This document shows positions 16,101 to 21,310 of a DNA stretch of 21,310 nt, one piece after another (the stretch's first letter is position 1; every line of letters starts with the position of its first letter). Origin of the DNA: Elysia marginata (taxonomy: Eukaryota > Mollusca > Gastropoda > Plakobranchidae); the NCBI GenBank assembly GCA_019649035.1, contig BMAT01000154.1:25961-47270 (forward strand). Reading direction: 5' to 3'. A model generated the notes under the pieces. That model did no database searches. It was not told the DNA's origin and worked only from the letters and a program-made list of their open reading frames with translations. The position numbers and the translations under genes were made by a program.

Positions 16101-18425
16101 TGTCTATATGTTCTACACACGAATAAAAATCTTGTACTGATCATAGCCTTTTCAAAGGACTTTCTAAACTTTCAGACAAAAATAGCAAAAAGCAACATTT
16201 CAAACTTTTAGAAGAAGAAAAAAAAAGGAAAACACTTGTTTTATACAGTGGTCAATTCTCAAATCTTTAAATGGTCTGCCCTGAAAACCAAACAATCTTG
16301 TTTTCTATGTTAAAGGTTAAAGAAAGTGATTTCTATATGACCAAAAGCCCCTTAACTCTTCTTGACCTTAAGAGCACTGTCAACATCGCTAACTCTCTCT
16401 GTTTATACCTTGAGGATGTTAACAGCCTTTGCGAAAGGTTGGTACATTTTTTGTTTCCTCCTAAACCAGGACAGAACAAACAGTGAACAAACTTTGACAA
16501 ATGGCTAAAATGCTGTAAGTGTCTTGAGTGTAGAAAAAGAGATAGGCAATGCTAAAAACATTCTTACAGCAAAAGAATAGAATTGAGAATAGACAACTTT
16601 TTTGAAAAAGATAAAAAATAATTTGGGCTTGATGCATGAAAAATTCCGACCACAAAGAGTTAAAACTTATTTCTTTTAAAGATCTGCTTTAAATCATTAA
16701 GAGAGTAAAATTAAAAAGTTATTAAAATCGGTCCATAAGTTTAAAAAGCTAGCTCATTTTCAAATATGGTTTGTACAATGCATTTTCTTAAAATTTTAGA
16801 GGGTGGCCAAAGTTTGCTTTTAAAACTCAAAGGTGTCCTAGAGGCTTTTTAAACTTTATTTATCATGAAGATTTAAATGAAACTTGAAAATTTGATATGT
16901 TCTCATAATCGGAAAATTTATTTCTGACATGGATCGACATCAAATTTTTCACTAAAATTGACTGTGCAATAAAACTGAACAAAAGCCAATGGGCCTGTGC
17001 TTAACCTTGATTTAATGTGCGGCTATCCAAGTCAACATGATACATTGCTTTGATGTCCAATATATTTAGTGTGTGCTCAAGCTATGTAGCTGAGTAAATA
17101 AAAAGTTTATGCCATAGTATTTGGACAAAGGTTTCAGGGGGGCTTTAGGTTTTTTGGATAAGAGGTATTTGGTGTTTATGGGAGGTTTTAATGGTTTTGG
17201 GGATGTTCAGGTATGAACAAGAAACAGATGCTGTATGTGATGGTGCTATGAAACAGGGTTCTTTTTTCCAAAAGCCCTCTTGATGTTGGCATTTCTCAGC
17301 CAAACTCTCAATGTTCTTTAAATGGATTACAAATCAGTTCTAAAACCATAAGATTTGTAATTGGTTGCTCCCATAAGATTTGTAAGTGGTTGCTCCCATA
17401 CTTGGTATTATTGTAGCAGCTAGTAAAATACACCACTAAAAAGCAAGTTCATCTATGAATCTTACTCGTTTTAGTTCAAGTTGATACAACAATCCTGTGA
17501 GGAGTATGACAAGTTTCAACGAGAGACTCTAATTTGTCTTGCACACAGGTGACCCAAAATGGCAGTCTATTTTCTGATCGGAGACTACTAATTAATCTTA
17601 ATATACTTAGAAAACTGAAAACTACTTTAAAACTGCACCAACCGATAGACCTAAAAATGTTGTGACATTGATATAAGCAATATGAAGATATAAACAACAA
17701 ATTAGAAAACTAATTATGTGAAAAACTTGTTTTCACACACAGTAAGCAACTTTTTGCAAGTCGGTGTGGGCACCTTCTTATACCTGTTTCTCATCTTACC
17801 CAGATGTGCTCTGTCTGAGATAACAAGACGTTTCTCCAAATTGTCCAGGTTGTTCTCTTCCATCTCTCTAAAAAGCTCTGGCAAGTGTATGACCACACCG
17901 TTTCCTATAGTAATAAATAAAAGTCAATGTAAAAACAAAACAAAATCAATAGACTAAATTTAAACTAAAGATCATCACAATAATACTTGCTTGCTGATCT
18001 GTTGCCTGTTTGCAAAATTAACTTCAGATCATAGACATGGCTGCTGCGATGTGCCTAATTTTTTTTTTGGTGGTTAATAACCTATAATTAAACCAATATG
18101 AAAATATCAACTGTACATCCCACCTTCAAAATAGTTTCCAATTTAAAGTTCATTCATTTGAAACAATGCTAAAAACACACCATCTCATGAGTAGGAAAGG
18201 CATGTCTATAAAAGGGGTAAAAAAACTGTGATTTCGTCACCATCAGCTTGAGTGCAGCTTTTAAAAATTTTGTATAGCTTGACTTTATAGGCCTTTTAAT
18301 GGGCCTTTGTATTGTGACTTACCGATCACACCTGTACACTCAGGATAAATTAAACCACTGGGAAGCAAATGAAACGCATAATGTTTATCTTGCACATGAA
18401 CTGAGTGGCCTGCATTGTTTCCTCC
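4123..18425 (-). CDS. ADSS: Adenylosuccinate synthetase, 12 of its coding exons (5' exon outside window)
   Basis: The enzyme joins IMP and aspartate using GTP to make adenylosuccinate, the first committed step to AMP, in the cytosol. Coding parts by coordinate, transcribed high to low: 18323-18425, 17800-17904, 15984-16041, 15558-15603, 14962-15023, 13999-14080, 12267-12390, 11310-11464, 7399-7523, 6072-6169, 4558-4707, 4123-4175. They total 1161 nt, 386 residues plus TGA. Each junction has AG/GT borders and every phase matches, so the reading frame is unbroken. Visible family marks are GGNNAGH (catalytic His loop), the signature GIGPxYxxKxxR across exons 5/6, VTTGRxRRCGW, TKLD (guanine recognition) and a terminal VGVGKDRES. 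The start codon and GDEGKGK P-loop are missing; I searched 18426-21310 on this strand and did not see them. Exon numbers 2-13 used below assume a single upstream exon. Two unusual substitutions in exons 8 and 9 are described there. Family identity is near certain; activity is not shown. Confidence 0.96.
4558..4707 (-). CDS. ADSS: ADSS exon 12: [11 protein letters not shown]
   Basis: Acceptor ACTTAATTCAG, donor GTAAAATTG; 150 nt, phase 1 in and out. It reads (A)[18 protein letters not shown], then a [14 protein letters not shown] block and ESHIGVP. The YxxLPGW and LPxNAQxYI blocks are typical of eukaryotic enzymes. Confidence 0.95.
4963..5423 (-). mobile_element. Same MITE family, copy 2, opposite orientation, in ADSS intron 11
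   Basis: Ends are exact 10-bp inverted repeats, CAGACCTGCC at 4963-4972 and GGCAGGTCTG at 5414-5423, with weaker symmetry further in (TTCATA, AATCAGTAT). The flanks carry a 6-bp direct repeat AAAATT on both sides. The 461-bp body is non-coding. The CAG...CTG ends recall hAT-type elements, but the target duplication does not settle this. It is reverse complementary to copy 1 at 69-546. Confidence 0.85.
5532..5759 (-). other. Coding-looking open frame in ADSS intron 11, possible alternative last exon
   Basis: 75 codons of mixed, protein-like composition, including [28 protein letters not shown] and [18 protein letters not shown]. It ends in TAA, which overlaps AATAAA (5528-5533) with a second AATAAA at 5523-5528. 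I do not recognise the protein. An acceptor CTGCCTACAG is followed by base 5743. Splicing ADSS exon 11 (phase 1) to it would enter this frame (Gly/[11 protein letters not shown]) and replace exons 12-13. The pyrimidine tract is poor. Other readings are a remnant of a retrocopied 3' end or a chance frame. An in-frame stop lies just before the Met. Confidence 0.35.
6072..6169 (-). CDS. ADSS: ADSS exon 11: [10 protein letters not shown] guanine-binding motif
   Basis: Acceptor TTTTCTTTTTAG, donor GTATGCTT; 98 nt, ending in phase 1 (single G). It reads [20 protein letters not shown], then [16 protein letters not shown] is the NKxD-like guanine recognition motif of this family. The phase-1 end matters for the possible alternative last exon at 5532-5743. 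Confidence 0.95.
6170..7398 (-). other. ADSS intron 10 (1229 bp), nothing else recognised
   Basis: AT-rich intron with one ambiguous base (N at 6961). Patches at 6310-6395 and 7170-7260 share short words (TGCTTC.CCCT, GTCAAAG.GAC.AAA) and might be old copies of one repeat, but the match is too broken to call. Confidence 0.7.
7399..7523 (-). CDS. ADSS: ADSS exon 10: [17 protein letters not shown]
   Basis: Acceptor ATATCCCTGTAG, donor GTATGTTT; 125 nt, phase 0 in, phase 2 out. It reads [14 protein letters not shown], then the hallmark [14 protein letters not shown] and MVNGFT. The Arg residues of TTGRxRR bind aspartate and phosphate in the known structures. It is separated from exon 9 by the 3786-bp intron that carries the LINE insertion. 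Confidence 0.96.
8530..8540. repeat. Target-site duplication, 3' side of LINE
   Basis: TTCTGTATATA, identical to 10730-10740. The element's 3' end on the minus strand is then GTCTTAAGACATAAT, without a long poly-A tail. Confidence 0.75.
8610..9631 (-). pseudogene. LINE RNase H domain and C-terminal Cys-rich end, third frame
   Basis: The frame continues from the C6 run ([14 protein letters not shown]) to a TAA at 8610. Counting from the Met at 9542, the RNase H acidic residues are all visible: Asp21 (YTDGSA), Glu61 (YEAEA), Asp91 (FSDSKS), His135 (PGHCNIIGN) and Asp145 (ERAD). Near the end, [13 protein letters not shown] and FFQC resemble the Cys-rich tail common in this LINE group. It is the best preserved part of the element, 310 codons open from 9542. 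It is not a host gene. Confidence 0.88.
9626..10370 (-). pseudogene. LINE RT thumb/connection fragment, second frame
   Basis: The second frame takes over at about 10358-10370, just after YADD. It reads [45 protein letters not shown] (motif E-like) and a long thumb region to the C6 run. The typical spacer between YADD and this helix looks short, so the break may be a small deletion rather than a one-base slip. It ends functionally at 9626-9631 (six G on the plus strand), where the frame changes again. Confidence 0.82.
10239..10729 (-). pseudogene. LINE reverse transcriptase, fingers/palm fragment
   Basis: This is the first of three frames of the broken LINE ORF. It carries [18 protein letters not shown] (RT motif A, first catalytic Asp), [20 protein letters not shown] (motif B region) and [10 protein letters not shown] (motif C, two catalytic Asp) at 10377-10388. 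After TNKHPGC the match to the family fails and the frame runs on meaninglessly to 10239. The frame is open up to 10787, but bases above 10740 are host intron, so the Met there is not a real start. Confidence 0.85.
10730..10740. repeat. Target-site duplication, 5' side of LINE
   Basis: TTCTGTATATA, identical to 8530-8540. It lies exactly where RT homology starts on the minus strand, which sets the truncation point. Confidence 0.75.
11310..11464 (-). CDS. ADSS: ADSS exon 9: YPFVTSSN to FPTEL, with Leu for Thr in GTYP
   Basis: Acceptor GCTTTTGTAG, donor GTAATGGG; 155 nt, ending in phase 0. With the exon 8 base it reads [10 protein letters not shown], then [30 protein letters not shown] and KD. 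The usual motif is GTYP; Leu is encoded by CTG at 11460-11462, and no other AG nearby restores Thr. The VTSSN loop and the (Y)TTRVG-type block (here LTRVG) are present. Donor choice is set by frame and length: it gives the same spacing to the next conserved block as the human protein. Confidence 0.94.
11757..11873 (+). mobile_element. Fragment of a CAGGGTTCC-type non-autonomous hAT-like repeat
   Basis: It begins CAGGGTTCCTACACC, followed by the iterated words TTCAAG, CCAGGAC and TTCAAGGACC. I recall this phrase as the terminal region of a widespread hAT-like repeat in animal genomes. 9-bp inverted words TAATCTCAG (11751-11759) and CTGAGATTA (11871-11879) bound it. The usual complementary CCCTG end is not obvious, so it is probably partial. 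Confidence 0.4.
12070..12085. repeat. Poly-C tract with adjacent N
   Basis: One ambiguous base and then 15 C in a row. Length here should not be trusted. It lies inside intron 8, so the ADSS frame is not affected. Confidence 0.9.
12267..12390 (-). CDS. ADSS: ADSS exon 8: LRERVRPMV to LDIDFG, with Gly-to-Cys in the EGA motif
   Basis: Acceptor ATCTCTGTCAG, donor GTGAGAAA; 124 nt, phase 0 in, phase 1 out. It reads [13 protein letters not shown] and ends [15 protein letters not shown] plus G. The family motif is VEGA(N/Q); here the Gly codon is TGT (Cys) at 12298-12300. The neighbouring Gln, an IMP contact in the E. coli enzyme, is kept. A single G-to-T change would explain the substitution. It could be a real variant, a polymorphism or a sequencing error. 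Confidence 0.94.
12745..12903 (+). other. Unrecognised 52-residue open frame antisense to ADSS intron 7
   Basis: ATG in a favourable context (CGCAATGG), then [20 protein letters not shown], a basic stretch with RRDRGR, and a TAA at 12901. Composition is protein-like and the local base use is less AT-rich than the flanks. No family is recognised. It may be a decayed mobile-element or gene fragment, or chance. Confidence 0.25.
13540..13794 (+). other. Unrecognised 84-residue open frame, Cys-containing C-terminus
   Basis: The second half (about residues 38-84) looks protein-like: [25 protein letters not shown], then an amphipathic helix-like [15 protein letters not shown] and ACYC before the stop. 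The first half is lysine-rich and low in complexity. It may be the far end of the same degraded unit as the 12745 frame. No catalytic motif or domain was recognised. Confidence 0.25.
13999..14080 (-). CDS. ADSS: ADSS exon 7: YRHLVEHY helix
   Basis: Acceptor TTTGTATTTAG, donor GTGGGTTT; 82 nt. It completes a Lys codon and then reads [20 protein letters not shown] to EKYK. This variable helical part lines up residue for residue in length with the human segment. It ends in phase 0. Confidence 0.93.
14081..14961 (-). other. ADSS intron 6 (881 bp)
   Basis: It contains a perfect 16-bp palindrome TTTTGGGATCCCAAAA at 14226-14241 next to the X-box-like site. The rest is AT-rich without features. Confidence 0.7.
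14256..14269. promoter_or_regulatory. X-box-like (RFX-type) palindrome
   Basis: GTTACCATAGCAAC fits the RFX X-box pattern RYYNYY-N2-RRNRAC on both half sites. It lies deep inside an intron and beside a sequence (CCAATATGG) that recurs loosely near 4903-4935, so it may belong to an old repeat rather than act as a control site. Confidence 0.3.
14962..15023 (-). CDS. ADSS: ADSS exon 6: [11 protein letters not shown]
   Basis: Acceptor ATTTTTTTTTAG, donor GTAAGGAT; 62 nt, phase 0 in, phase 2 out. It reads [20 protein letters not shown]. The Arg at residue 3 completes the active-site signature begun in exon 5, and the second Arg (GLR) lies in the conserved RxG(L)R block. Confidence 0.94.
15024..15557 (-). 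other. ADSS intron 5 (534 bp), no features
   Basis: AT-rich GT-AG intron; I see no repeat or coding segment in it. Confidence 0.75.
15558..15603 (-). CDS. ADSS: ADSS exon 5: GTTKKGIGP active-site exon
   Basis: Acceptor TTTTTTCTTCAG, donor GTAAATTA; 46 nt, one base then 15 codons, ending in phase 0. It reads [15 protein letters not shown]. The GTTK Thr and the GIGP loop contact IMP in the known structures. The first part of the PROSITE-type signature GI[GR]PxYxxKxxR lies here and its final Arg lies in exon 6. Confidence 0.95.
15604..15983 (-). other. ADSS intron 4 (380 bp), no features
   Basis: AT-rich GT-AG intron with an A-rich run at 15722-15740 and nothing else recognised. Confidence 0.75.
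15984..16041 (-). CDS. ADSS: ADSS exon 4: short VFDMHQ exon
   Basis: Acceptor CATCTCATCAG, donor GTGAGTTA; 58 nt. It reads [19 protein letters not shown] plus two bases of a Ser codon. It aligns with the H-Q-x-x-D-G helix of animal enzymes but has about three fewer residues in the variable loop than the human protein. It is too small to show up as an open frame. Confidence 0.92.
16042..17799 (-). other. ADSS intron 3 (1758 bp)
   Basis: Mostly AT-rich. It contains a 25-bp tandem duplication at 17347 and a G/T-rich patch at 17120-17210. A plus-strand open frame at 16271-16486 (71 codons) has fair composition but no recognisable motif or splice context, so I do not call it a gene. Confidence 0.7.
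17347..17400. repeat. 25-bp tandem duplication
   Basis: Two copies starting CATAAGATTTGTAA (17347-17371, 17372-17396) differ by one base (T/G), and a third begins with CATA. A recent local duplication inside intron 3. Confidence 0.9.
17800..17904 (-). CDS. ADSS: ADSS exon 3: VVIHLP to SDRAHL
   Basis: Acceptor TTACTATAG, donor GTAAGATG; 105 nt, starting two bases into a codon and ending in phase 1. With exon 2's last G it reads [15 protein letters not shown] and ends [12 protein letters not shown], matching the IDP.(L)(E)E and (I/V)SDRAH blocks of the family. Confidence 0.95.
17905..18322 (-). other. ADSS intron 2 (418 bp), no features
   Basis: AT-rich GT-AG intron with a T9 run near 18060; nothing else seen. 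Confidence 0.75.
18323..18425 (-). CDS. ADSS: ADSS exon 2 (first visible): GGNNAGH catalytic loop
   Basis: Acceptor TTTTGTTCCACAG precedes GGA GGA AAC AAT, and donor GTAAGTCAC follows. It starts in phase 0 and ends in phase 1 (103 nt). It encodes [12 protein letters not shown] and then a HLLPSG segment typical of the family. The His of NNAGH corresponds to the catalytic His41 of the E. coli enzyme, and the first Asn of that loop to an IMP contact. The preceding CAG would read Gln, as in animal homologues (CQGGNNAGH), but here it forms part of the splice acceptor. Confidence 0.95.
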
Positions 18426-19379
18426 CTGTGGAACAAAAAGGTAAAACAAACTCAGCCCATACCCCAGTAACGCTGACAAAATCAACCGCAATTTTATTTA
18501 AACCTGCATAATTGCAAAACAACCATTTTTGTTAAAACTTGGCAACTGAAACTGCAATAAAAGATCCTAAATCTGTTGCCTGTGTTCATGGACCAAAAGA
18601 ATTCAGAAAGACATATATATTAATTAAAAACAAAATTTGATGTTAAATTTGTGGTCTCACTCAAAACCTGTCAGCTGTAATGTTGAACAAAATCTTAGTC
18701 CACCATTGCAACCAACAGATGTTCAATAATAATAAATTTCCCATTCATTTCTTTCAACCCATGAGGTATTTTCAAATGAAGGGGCCAAAAGAATAAATGT
18801 TATAGAGGCAATCTAAAATTACAACAAAATGTAAAAAGACCAAAAGGAACGACAGATAAGTCAGACAAATCTAACTTATCAAGACAACAGTCAAACCTCG
18901 CCTGGCAGACAGACCCAGGAAGAAAAAACTCAACCAGATCCAAACTAAGGAATTGTAATAAAGAGAGAACTGTACATTCTGAAACCCTTGTTACTGTTAT
19001 ATCTTTTCTTTTCATTTATTAACTGATGTTCTATGAGGTTAGTTACCCAATCACAGCAATCTGGCATGAAGATGGTGAGAAAATTTGAGTTTTAAAACCT
19101 TTTCACATCGCACCAGTTGTACCCTTCTACCCTCTGATCACGGGATTCTGCTGGTGATTATTCCCAGTAAACACAAAGATTTTGAGACGCCTTTGTTTAC
19201 AAAACTCAGCAGTCACTTCGAGCTTGCAGGTTGGTGCGAAAGGGTGTTTGAACTTCCCCACTCCTAGCGTGCAAAGTGATGCGTAGCATTGTAACTGCGC
19301 CCAAATTCCCAACAAGGAAATGTGATGTGAAAATGTCAACTGTGCAGTGAAATGCAATGACAGCACTAGCCTAGAGACA

Positions 19380-19484
19380 ATGAACAGGGACAACTTGGAA
19401 TGTCTGGAGACTATAGGAAAGGTGGAACGGCTGCAGCACCTAGAAATGATAGATCATAATGAGGTATCTATATACAATCTGTGA
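19380..19484 (+). other. Coding-like fragment A (34 codons)
   Basis: MNRDNLECLETIGKVERLQH and on to a TGA: charged, leucine-spaced and coiled-coil-like. It is the first of three fragments in order on the plus strand in intron 1. No family recognised. Confidence 0.2.
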
Positions 19485-19628
19485 TAGGTGTTGATTTCTC
19501 TGATACAGGCAGAGACAGGGACTAGCACTAGCAGGAGAAACAAGACCTAACTCCTATGGTTTATTAGATGGGCTAAATAGTTAAGACAAGATGAACAATA
19601 GTCAGGTATTAATGCAAGCACCAGGCAG

Positions 19629-19775
19629 ATGGGCGGAATCAATGCCCACACCAGAACATTGGCACTTGTTCAACAAATCAGAGATGGGGCCAGTAAAAAT
19701 CAGGCAATAGACCAGAGAATAGACAGGCTTGAAATCAATGACAAAGCTGATGGAAAGGGTAGTGGCGAAAGTTGA
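19629..19775 (+). other. Coding-like fragment B (48 codons), coiled-coil character
   Basis: It reads MGGINAHTRTLALVQQIRDG, then an alternating QAIDQRIDRLEIND stretch with heptad-like spacing and a polar tail to TGA. The frame stays open upstream to a TAG, and that upstream piece (GINASTRQ) repeats the INAHTR segment, an imperfect 27-bp duplication. Perhaps the remnant of a gag-like or ORF1-like protein; unproved. Confidence 0.25.
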
Positions 19776-19969
19776 CTAGCTAGCATTTAAAAACCATGCC
19801 GCAATAAAAAAGAAGTGAGAGAACTGGCCGAAGACAACAGCTGCAACAAAAAAGGCAGCAATAGAGGAAATCTGATTACTCTTAACTTATCACCAGGACA
19901 GATGTCCAACACCTCTGGATCAACATCATCATACTCTCATGTGTTTTTTAATTTTAATTGCAGACAGGG

Positions 19970-20119
19970 ATGGGCCAATACAGATCACGATCTCCCCAGA
20001 GAGAGAGAAAGAAAAGCATGTCGCATTCAAGGAGAATTTATTCAACTCAAACTAATCAGGACTGGGCTGAAAGTCCTACACCCACTCCACAAGTCAACCT
20101 TCTCATATCAGGACCATAA
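19970..20119 (+). other. Coding-like fragment C (49 codons), RS-rich start
   Basis: MGQYRSRSPQRERKKSMSHS is basic and Arg/Ser-rich, followed by DWAESPTPTPQVNLLISGP and TAA. A good plus-strand acceptor (TTTTAATTGCAG) ends just before ACAGGGATG, so this could be an exon of a small nested gene or of a decayed element. No match is recognised. Confidence 0.25.
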
Positions 20120-20396
20120 ACTGCTCGGAAAAAAGAGAGTATCAAGACAAGAAAATAAAGTTCCACATTACTTCTAAACAAGAGCAAACTATCAAAACTC
20201 TCTTTCATTGTTTTTCAGTGAGCCAGCTGTTCATACAAAGCATGATTCCCAGTAAGACACGCGGATAGCCTCTTTGCAAACACACACACATATATATACT
20301 TTTCCAACTTAAGCAAGGGACAGAAGACGAGCTTGGTAAGATTGACTGGACAAACAAGAAGAAGAATAGGATAGCAAGAACTTCTGAAGAAGCATG

Positions 20397-20843
20397 AGGT
20401 CTAGGCTGCACAGAAGCAAAAAGGTAGTGCCAAGGTCTGGGCTGCATAGCAGTAAGGAGGTGATTCCAAAAGGTCCAAGGTTTGGGCTGCACAGCAGTAA
20501 GGAGGTGATTCTGAAAGGTACAAGGTTTGGGCTGCACAGCAGTAAGGAGGTGATTCCAGAGGGTACAAAGTTTGGGCTGCACAGCAGTAAGGAGGTGATT
20601 ACAAAAGGTACAAGGTTTAGGCTGCACAGCAGCAAAGAGGTAGAGCCAAGGTCTGGGCTGCACGGCGGTAAGGAGGTGATTCCGAAAGGTACAAGGTTTG
20701 GGCTGCACAGCAGCAACGAGGTAGTGCAGAAAGATACAAGGTCTGGGCTGCAAAGAAAAAAGGAGGTGGTACTGAAAGGTACAAGGTCTAGGCTCCATAG
20801 CATTGAGGAGGTGACGCCACAGAGTACAAGGTCAGAGCTCTAG
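20397..20843. repeat. 45-bp minisatellite, ten units, open in several frames
   Basis: Units start at 20397 (36 bp), 20433, 20478, 20523, 20568, 20613 (36 bp), 20649, 20694, 20739 and 20784, followed by a partial unit at 20829. The unit begins AGGTTTGGGCTGCACAGCAG, then TAAGGAGGTGATT. Two units lack the same 9 bp. Because 45 and 36 are multiples of three, frames stay open throughout: plus strand about 149 codons (LHSSKEVIPKGTRFG type), minus strand about 164 and 197 codons (LLLCSPNLVPFGITS and LLTAVQPKPCTFRNH types). Differences between units often change the plus-strand residues, so coding is not favoured. Confidence 0.9.
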
Positions 20844-21310
20844 TTGGAGAAAGAAAGAGCTAATGCAACAAAAAAAAATCCCAAAAACTTTAGCCTGAGA
20901 AAGGGAAGGGCTCAAGGAAGCAACAGCTAAGTATAAAGAGAAGGGGAGATACCATTTAATGATTTACTGAACTAAATTGTCTGCACCACTTTGAGTTTGA
21001 CTGAGGAGTGGCTGTAACTGGCTACTGAGGAGGTAAAAAATTTGCAGACCTGCAGACCTAGACATATGGTTTAGGTACTACTTGGCAGGCAGTGGGTGTA
21101 TAAATAATATGACTGTTTTTCTACAGCTCGTGCTCCAGTCAAGATTTCAACTCCACCATGACAGAGGATCTACATGAGAGTATATATAGGGATTAGCTCT
21201 GGGTAGTGGGTTCGCTATAGTTAGGATACTACTTGCAAAACTATACAAGTCTATATAACATCTTTTTTTTTTTTTTGCCCGTGCCTTATCAAACTATAAA
21301 ATTGACCCGG

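Larger units (their letters stand above)
18426..21310 (-). other. ADSS intron 1, 3' part (at least 2885 bp)
   Basis: No P-loop exon (QWGDEGKGK) or start codon for ADSS is visible here on the minus strand, so the intron should extend past the window. 18426-19379 is AT-rich with no support for genes. 19380-20119 has coding-like fragments. 20397-20843 is a minisatellite. 20844-21310 has a short CAGACCTG tandem near 21045, a TATATATAGGG word at 21180 and a T run at 21263, none of which I can interpret with confidence. Confidence 0.7.

Noticed and set aside
16271-16486. 71-codon plus-strand frame in intron 3
   Set aside because: Fair composition but no motif, no splice context and a weak start. 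Not distinguishable from chance in intron DNA.
18723-18775. Possible LINE 3' tail on the minus strand (GGGAAATTTATTATTATTG)
   Set aside because: Only three ATT units and no recognisable body upstream, so too weak to annotate.
18800-19015. 71-codon minus-strand frame upstream of exon 2 as ADSS exon 1
   Set aside because: It contains no GDEGKGK P-loop or VVLGAQWG block, so it cannot be the missing exon.
20205-20803. Long minus-strand frames (197 and 164 codons) as genes
   Set aside because: They are open only because the minisatellite unit is a multiple of three. Unit variation does not favour coding, and three frames are open at once.
1-21310. CRISPR arrays, bacterial operons, phage or viral genes
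   Set aside because: The spliced gene, intron structure and LINE show animal nuclear DNA. No spacer-repeat pattern or prokaryotic gene arrangement is present.

Overview
The window is AT-rich metazoan DNA. It has one spliced housekeeping gene with canonical GT-AG introns, low gene density, and several classes of transposable elements and tandem repeats. Frequent TACATGTAC and AGGCCT words, a LINE-type 3' tail and an RNase H-bearing LINE are what I would expect of a marine invertebrate, perhaps a mollusc or other lophotrochozoan. That placement is an inference; nothing here proves the phylum.

The backbone is an adenylosuccinate synthetase gene (ADSS type) on the minus strand. Twelve coding exons can be placed to the base between 18425 and 4123. 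All splice phases agree, and together they give 386 codons plus TGA. They run from the GGNNAGH catalytic loop to the C-terminus. The first exon, with the start codon and the GDEGKGK P-loop, is not in the window and must lie right of 21310, so 18426-21310 is part of intron 1. A polyadenylation signal lies about 100 bases after the stop. Two residues that I know as near-invariant in the family are changed on either side of the exon 8/9 junction: Gly to Cys in the EGA motif and Thr to Leu in GTYP.

The introns and the 3' flank hold mobile DNA. The ninth intron by inferred numbering, between exons 9 and 10, carries a 2.19-kb 5'-truncated non-LTR retrotransposon (partial RT, then RNase H). It is flanked by an 11-bp target-site duplication and broken by two frameshifts, one at a C6 tract. 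Two related short elements with CAGACCTGCC-type termini lie in opposite orientation at 69-546 and 4963-5423. They bracket the last two ADSS exons and the gene's 3' end as a long inverted repeat. A third short element (1622-1943) has 25-bp inverted ends and encloses a tRNA-like A-box/B-box pair. A LINE or SINE tail sits at the left edge, and a hAT-like fragment lies near 11757.

Less understood are three things: a coding-looking stretch at 5532-5759 that could act as an alternative last exon of ADSS; scattered plus-strand coding-like fragments in intron 7 (12745-13794) and intron 1 (19380-20119); and a 45-bp minisatellite (20397-20843) that is open in several frames. No RNA gene, CRISPR array or complete novel system was found. 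The likely interest lies in how the repeats may affect ADSS processing.
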